NCBI GenBank assembly: GCA_947424985.1
Contig: CANDYN010000001.1
Location: 1-38,723 of the forward strand
From: Rickettsiales bacterium
GTDB taxonomy: Bacteria; Pseudomonadota; Alphaproteobacteria; Rickettsiales; Deianiraeaceae
DNA length: 38,723 nt
Direction: 5' to 3'
A program made the translations under genes and the position numbers. The notes under the pieces are model-generated. The model was not told the origin of the DNA. It made no database searches and saw nothing but the letters and a program-made list of their open reading frames with translations. Shown piece by piece: positions 34,934 through 38,723 of this stretch (position 1 is its first letter; the number at the start of each line of letters is the position of its first letter).

Positions 34934-35128
34934 TTATTCCACTACGTTCATTTCCTCTTGCGTCGGTGTAACCTCCTTTTCACCCTTCTTCGTAGTGTCT
35001 TTATTTTTCATGTGTTTTTCCGCCTTGTTTTTTTTATTGCAGCTATGATCTTTTTTATGACACGCACTAGCTGAAACTATACCAAAAGAAAGAAACAAAA
35101 ACGATAAAATAGAAAATAACTTAGTCAT
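34934..35128 (-). CDS. Small exported Lys/Cys/His-containing protein of unknown function
   Basis: 64 residues. A Sec signal peptide (1-22, MTKLFSILSFLFLSF core, ending ASA) leads to a 42-residue mature peptide that is rich in Lys, has CHKKDHSCNKK near its start (two Cys and two His in eleven residues, a possible metal or disulfide site) and an acidic end. No family recognised. A terminator-like hairpin follows, and TTGACA/TATAAT boxes on the minus strand (35175-35180, 35163-35168) lie upstream but are spaced only 6 bases apart. It is divergent from tRNA-Ile. Coding is supported mainly by the signal peptide and context. Confidence 0.5.
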   Translation of the reverse strand: MTKLFSILSFLFLSFGIVSASACHKKDHSCNKKNKAEKHMKNKDTTKKGEKEVTPTQEEMNVVE

Positions 35129-35199
35129 AAAATAAAAAATTTATAGCTTGATACTGCCGCAAATTATATCTAATTGTCAACAGAAAAATAAAAAAAATA

Positions 35200-35227
35200 T
35201 TGACTTTTAAAAAATATGCCATAGTTT
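35200..35227 (+). promoter_or_regulatory. Putative tRNA-Ile promoter with AAAAAATAT element
   Basis: TTGACT (35200-35205), AAAAAATAT (35209-35217) and TAGTTT (35222-35227), the last 16 bases after the first box. The same arrangement with the same spacing occurs before rpmJ. The -10 identity is uncertain, because TAGTTT would put the start only a base or two before the mature tRNA. Confidence 0.45.
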
Positions 35228-35235
35228 CAAAGAAC

Positions 35236-35312
35236 GGGTTTGTAGCTCAGCTGGTTAGAGCGCTTCTCTGATAAGGAAGAGGCCGATGGTTCGAGTCCAT
35301 CCAGACCCACCA
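35236..35312 (+). tRNA. tRNA-Ile (anticodon GAT)
   Basis: A full cloverleaf can be drawn: acceptor GGGTTTG/CAGACCC with one G-T pair, D arm GCTC/GAGC, anticodon arm CTTCT/GGAAG with loop CTGATAA and anticodon GAT, T arm GATGG/CCATC with loop TTCGAGT, discriminator A at 35309 and an encoded CCA (35310-35312). In most alphaproteobacteria this tRNA is inside the 16S-23S spacer. Here no rRNA is adjacent. Confidence 0.97.
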
Positions 35313-35439
35313 GTTTTTAAAAAATCTCTTCGTAGATGATTAAAAAGTTACTTTGCGACATAACCAACTCATAACTTTATGATCGCTGTCCAGTAAAAAT
35401 ATAGCGTTATCCGTAAAACAAAGTTTTTGTAAAATAAAC

Positions 35440-35467
35440 TTGACTATTAAAAAATATAAGTTAGTAG
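35440..35467 (+). promoter_or_regulatory. Putative rpmJ promoter with AAAAAATAT element
   Basis: TTGACT (35440-35445), AAAAAATAT (35449-35457) and TAGTAG (35462-35467), mirroring the elements before tRNA-Ile. The 177-base spacer between the tRNA and rpmJ has no other gene; after the tRNA it shows no clear terminator. The -10 ends 22 bases before the rpmJ ATG. Confidence 0.45.
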
Positions 35468-35489
35468 ATCCTATCAAGTTGAACAAAAT

Positions 35490-35615
35490 ATGAAAGTTAA
35501 AAATTCACTAAAAACTTTGAAAAATAGATCTGCAGATTGTAAAATAGTAAAAAGAAAAGGCAGATTGTATGTAATAAACAAGAAAAACCCTAGATTTAAA
35601 GCAAGACAAGGGTAA
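35490..35615 (+). CDS. rpmJ: 50S ribosomal protein L36
   Basis: 41 residues: it starts MKVKNSLKTLKNRSADCKIV and ends LYVINKKNPRFKARQG, the alphaproteobacterial form of L36. It lacks the Cys/His zinc ribbon of the other form, keeping only one Cys. Its TAA stop lies within a hairpin shared with rsmE, which ends opposite. Confidence 0.96.
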   Translation: MKVKNSLKTLKNRSADCKIVKRKGRLYVINKKNPRFKARQG

Positions 35616-35627
35616 TTTGCATTACCC
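35610..35627. terminator. Putative bidirectional hairpin at the rpmJ/rsmE convergence
   Basis: GGGTAAT (35610-35616) and ATTACCC (35621-35627) form a 7-base stem with loop TTGC. It contains both TAA stops (35613-35615 plus, 35622-35624 minus). Only CTTT follows on the plus strand and no T-run on the minus strand, so intrinsic termination would be weak. Confidence 0.4.
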
Positions 35628-36335
35628 CTTTATCGAATTAAGCAAAGTCAGCATTGCGCTTGTTGCATTTTCTGCTCTCAAGATTCTGTCACATATTTTT
35701 ATACCAATCGAGCTCATATCAGCTAAAAATTCACGTTCTTTTTCATCAAACCCCCCCTCCGGGCCTATAATTCCTATCAATTTTTTACCCCGAAATTCTG
35801 ATAATATTGGAATGAAGTCAGATATTTTTTTTGCATTTTCCGATAAATCTCCAAAAAAAATAATTGAATCTTTATCCACAAATTCTGAAATTTTTTCAAG
35901 CTTTAAAATCTCACAAAATTTTGGCATGACAAGTCCTCCACTCTGTTGCAATGCGGACTTTGCAACGGCTTTCATTCGCTCATAGTTAAAATCCTTTACG
36001 TAGCAATTTTGAGAGATGATAGGCGTAATGCTTTTTACAGAAAACTGCGTTGCAATATCAATAATTTCAGCCATTTTATCTCCCTTTACGATACATTGAA
36101 ATAAATGTATTTCGGGTAAAATTTCTCCAATTCTAATCACCCTTTCAACTGCCACTGTGCATATTTTTTTTTCAAGCTCTGAAATATTTACCAAAAGCTC
36201 TATTTCTTCATTAAAAATTGATATCTGCGATCCAATTTTAACACGCATTACATTTTTTAAATAATGAAAATCTTCCCCAGAAATTGAAATTTTCTTTGCA
36301 TTTTTATCAATGCTATCTAAAAAAATTCTTGTCAT
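35622..36335 (-). CDS. rsmE: 16S rRNA m3U1498 methyltransferase
   Basis: 237 residues from the ATG at 36335, which overlaps the lptF/G stop by four bases (ATGA); the longer open frame to 36374 reads through that gene. The C-terminal SPOUT methyltransferase knot is visible: GIIGPEGGFDEKEREFL and RILRAENATSAMLTLL, with KGDKMAEIIDIATQFSV and QSGG in the middle. It methylates U1498 of 16S rRNA with S-adenosylmethionine. The family is also called DUF558 in older literature. Confidence 0.93.
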   Translation of the reverse strand: MTRIFLDSIDKNAKKISISGEDFHYLKNVMRVKIGSQISIFNEEIELLVNISELEKKICTVAVERVIRIGEILPEIHLFQCIVKGDKMAEIIDIATQFSVKSITPIISQNCYVKDFNYERMKAVAKSALQQSGGLVMPKFCEILKLEKISEFVDKDSIIFFGDLSENAKKISDFIPILSEFRGKKLIGIIGPEGGFDEKEREFLADMSSIGIKICDRILRAENATSAMLTLLNSIKG

Positions 36336-37420
36336 AATCTTTTCATATATTGATAAAAACCAAATAAAATACAAACCGGAAGCAGATAGAGGATATATTC
36401 ACCTAAATATAATTGCTGTTTTATTAAAATATTTGACAAAATATGAGCACATACTATGAAAAAACCTGCAAAAATTATCGATAATACTTTATGTTTTAAA
36501 TTTTTTCCACGACTAGTTTTAATTTCACTGAGGCCAAAAATAATAGCCATTGATGCAAAAATCGCATAATAAAGAACTGAAAATCTTTTATGTATTTCAA
36601 AATAATATTCAGATCTGCCTGAACTTGCAATTAACTTCCAAAGATTCATTTCTCTTGGATGTATATAGAACTGACTTTCTTCTGTTTTTGTAAGCAAGGT
36701 ATTCATCTGAAGTCGCATTTCTCGTGCAGTATTAACATTCGATTCAATTTGCTCTGCTTCGTTTTTTGGAATTTTTATATCAGAAATTTCAACAAAATTC
36801 ATCACAACCCATGACCCATCTAGAGCGTTTTCTTCAATATATGCACTTTTAGCGTAAATTGAATAAAACTTGGTAAAATCATCCTCTTCTGATGTTTTTA
36901 ATATGACAAAATTTAACATTTTATTATCCTGCAAATCCTGGTAATATATTCCAAGGTTTTTAAAACTTACAACTTCACCCGCTTTTAAAATTGATAAAAT
37001 ATAACTATCTCTTATGTTTGCAATGCCCTTTTCAAATGTTTTATTTGCGGACGGAGTTACAAAAAAAGCGATAATAAAAAATAATAAAAAGTTAATTAAA
37101 ATAGTAATAAATGCTGGTTTTAAAATTTTAAATTGTGAAAATCCCGAAGCCTTCATTGCAACGAGTTCACTGGTAATTAAAAATGAATTATAAACCGAAT
37201 ATAAAACTATAACGCAAATAATTCCACTTGCTGCATACAATGAATTCGGTAAAAGTAATAGCCCAAATTTTACAATGTAATTAAATTTTATAGCACTTGC
37301 GGGAATATATTTTAGAAGTTTAATTGTTTGGGCAATAAACAAAAGTCCGATAATGCACATATATATCGTAAGATATGTGTATAGTATTTTTTGCGATATA
37401 TATTTTGATATTTTATCCAT
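36332..37420 (-). CDS. Lipopolysaccharide export permease LptF/LptG family (YjgP/YjgQ)
   Basis: 362 residues from the ATG at 37420, two bases after the dnaQ stop; the upstream TTG is rejected. Six membrane segments are arranged as three N-terminal (about 13-35, 50-75, 100-125) and three C-terminal (about 280-300, 312-332, 340-358), with a soluble periplasmic part between. ELVAMKASGFSQFKILKP near 85-102 is the family coupling-helix region, and FEIHKRFSVLYYAIFAS begins the last membrane group. LptF and LptG form the LPS export ABC permease. Which of the two this is cannot be settled; the partner is not in the window. Confidence 0.85.
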   Translation of the reverse strand: MDKISKYISQKILYTYLTIYMCIIGLLFIAQTIKLLKYIPASAIKFNYIVKFGLLLLPNSLYAASGIICVIVLYSVYNSFLITSELVAMKASGFSQFKILKPAFITILINFLLFFIIAFFVTPSANKTFEKGIANIRDSYILSILKAGEVVSFKNLGIYYQDLQDNKMLNFVILKTSEEDDFTKFYSIYAKSAYIEENALDGSWVVMNFVEISDIKIPKNEAEQIESNVNTAREMRLQMNTLLTKTEESQFYIHPREMNLWKLIASSGRSEYYFEIHKRFSVLYYAIFASMAIIFGLSEIKTSRGKNLKHKVLSIIFAGFFIVCAHILSNILIKQQLYLGEYILYLLPVCILFGFYQYMKRL

Positions 37421-37422
37421 AT

Positions 37423-38127
37423 TTACCAAGCTTCGCTTTTTATACTTTTTAAAACCTCTTCATGTTTTAATATTTCATCCGGCAACACCTTAAAATCACG
37501 TTGCATTAAAACTGCCTCTCTTTTTTTTATAGTCAGCTCCTGTTTTTTTTCATCCAAAATCTCGTAAATATTCGCTCCATCATGCCTTAATGCATTAAAA
37601 ACCTTTGCAAGAATCTTACTATCAATCAAGGCTCCGTGTCCAGATTGTCTTTCCGATAAATCAACTGAATATTTCTCAGCAACCGAATCAAGACTAAGCC
37701 TCGCTCCCGGGGTATGATTTCTTATTAAATCAATTGTATCAATCACCTGAAAATCTTTTAAATCAATTCCCATAGCCTCTTGAAGCTGAAAATTCAGGAA
37801 AGAGAGGTCGAATTTTGCATTATGTATTACCAAAATTGCTCTATCCTCTTCTCCTTTTACATTTTTTTCCAAAAATTCCATAATCTTTGGTGCAATTTCA
37901 GAAAAATCCGGCTTTCCTTCAAGCATTTCATCGCTAATATTCGATATTTTCTTAACAATATCCGAAAGTTTTTCATTTGCCTTTAAATAACTCTGAAACT
38001 CCCTTCCTGTAACCTCGCTATCAAACATTTCAACCATTCCTATTTCAATAATTCTAGCTCCAAGAAAAACCCGCAACCCCGTGGTTTCCGTATCAAGACA
38101 CACAAATCTTTTTGGCTTATCGTTCAT
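37423..38127 (-). CDS. dnaQ: DNA polymerase III epsilon subunit (3'-5' exonuclease)
   Basis: 234 residues from the ATG at 38127; ATG codons at 38148 and 38160 and a non-AUG extension to 38286 would add unconserved residues, and the last would run past rpe. The DEDDh exonuclease motifs are visible: CLDTETTGL (Asp/Glu), IHNAKFDLSFLNF (Asp) and HGALIDSKILAKV (His and Asp). It proofreads in the replicative polymerase. It heads a tight operon with lptF/G and rsmE, and is divergent from rpe. Confidence 0.9.
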   Translation of the reverse strand: MNDKPKRFVCLDTETTGLRVFLGARIIEIGMVEMFDSEVTGREFQSYLKANEKLSDIVKKISNISDEMLEGKPDFSEIAPKIMEFLEKNVKGEEDRAILVIHNAKFDLSFLNFQLQEAMGIDLKDFQVIDTIDLIRNHTPGARLSLDSVAEKYSVDLSERQSGHGALIDSKILAKVFNALRHDGANIYEILDEKKQELTIKKREAVLMQRDFKVLPDEILKHEEVLKSIKSEAW

Positions 38128-38190
38128 TTTTAAAAAAGTCTCTTGCATATAAGAAATCATAAAATATATTTTGTCAAATGTTTTTTTAGC

Positions 38191-38723
38191 ATGATAAAAA
38201 TTTCTGCATCGATTCTTTCTGCTAATTTTGCAAACCTTGAGCAAGAAATTAAAAAAGTTGAACAAGCTGGAGCCGACTTCATACATATCGACGTTATGGA
38301 CGGAAATTTTGTTGATAATATCACGATCGGCGCACCGGTTATTACTTCAATTCGAAAAACTACAAATATGATATTTGATGTCCACTTAATGATAAATCGT
38401 CCTGAATTTTTCATAGAAAGTTTCGCAAAAGCCGGAGCTGATATAATTACAATTCACCAAGAAGCAACGCAAGATTTACGATCTTTGTTACTTGAAATTA
38501 AAAAATTTGGAATAAAATGTGGCGTATCTCTTCGCCCAAAAACACCGATTGAATCCATCCTTCCCTGCCTTGATATCTTGGATTTAATATTAATAATGAC
38601 AGTTGAACCTGGGTTTTCAGGGCAAGGTTTTATGCATAGCCAGTTAGAGAAAATAAAACAAGCACGCAATTTAATTTACAAATCAAAACGGGAAATTTTT
38701 CTTGAAGTTGATGGTGGAATTAA
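38191..38723 (+). CDS. rpe: Ribulose-phosphate 3-epimerase, N-terminal part (gene truncated by window edge)
   Basis: The frame is open from the ATG at 38191 to the end of the window (177 codons). Beta-alpha barrel motifs in order: SILSANFANLE, DFIHIDVMDGNFV (metal and substrate Asp), FDVHLMI (His), VEPGFSGQGF and VDGGI at the edge. It interconverts ribulose-5-phosphate and xylulose-5-phosphate in the pentose phosphate pathway. The C-terminal 40 or so residues lie outside. It is divergent from dnaQ with a 63-base spacer. Confidence 0.94.
   Translation, partial: MIKISASILSANFANLEQEIKKVEQAGADFIHIDVMDGNFVDNITIGAPVITSIRKTTNMIFDVHLMINRPEFFIESFAKAGADIITIHQEATQDLRSLLLEIKKFGIKCGVSLRPKTPIESILPCLDILDLILIMTVEPGFSGQGFMHSQLEKIKQARNLIYKSKREIFLEVDGGI

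Noticed and set aside
35617..35985. 122-codon plus-strand open frame after rpmJ
   Set aside because: It is antisense to rsmE, whose conserved GPEGG and LRAENATSA motifs fix the true frame.
38128..38286. Extension of dnaQ across the intergenic region
   Set aside because: It would run into rpe on the opposite strand and adds no conserved sequence.

Overview
The window is a gene-dense, AT-rich bacterial chromosome segment. It looks like an obligately intracellular or endosymbiotic alphaproteobacterium of the Rickettsiales/Holosporales kind; this placement is inference. Clues are the alphaproteobacterial zinc-less L36, a sigma-32 type RpoH, scattered type IV secretion (T4SS) genes including a giant VirB6-like protein and VirD4, broken ribosomal operons, a tRNA-Ile outside any rRNA operon, and weak or absent Shine-Dalgarno sequences. 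TGA is used as a normal stop, so the code is standard. No rRNA, CRISPR array, insertion sequence or phage gene is visible, and no gene-free stretch exceeds about 180 bases.

Layout. 1-1163: the 3' part of an acyltransferase-3 membrane protein overlapping, tail to tail, an adenylate kinase that carries a signal peptide. 1165-11410 (minus strand): rplK-rplA-rplJ-rplL-rpoB-rpoC, without the usual secE-nusG upstream or rpsL-rpsG-fusA downstream. 11518-17024 (minus): a short rpoH, gltA, tyrS, glmU and an exported protein of unknown function. 17107-19669 (plus): bamD, rmlD and virB9 as an overlapping operon, convergent with tmk. 20396-22892 (plus): rpsD-rpsP-rpsJ, a gene for an SdhD-like anchor protein and a pilin-like protein. 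22939-27014 (minus): fabH, a second pilin-like protein, a DUF167 gene and htpG. 27081-35128 (minus): virD4, a 1209-residue virB6-like gene, an outer-membrane beta-barrel protein, a short recO, and two small exported proteins. 35236-35615 (plus): tRNA-Ile(GAT) and rpmJ. 35622-38127 (minus): dnaQ-lptF/G-rsmE as a tight operon, divergent from rpe, which runs off the window.

Functionally this is housekeeping transcription, translation and central metabolism mixed with cell-envelope and secretion functions (BamD, LptF/G, GlmU, RmlD, VirB9, VirB6, VirD4, an outer-membrane protein and pilin-like proteins). The least explained items are the exported adenylate kinase, the RpoH without an RpoH box, the two atypical pilin-like proteins flanking fabH, the Cys-rich VirB6/outer-membrane pair, and two small exported proteins with similar signal peptides. 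An AAAAAATAT element next to TTGACT/TTGCAT boxes recurs upstream of tRNA-Ile, rpmJ and rplK.
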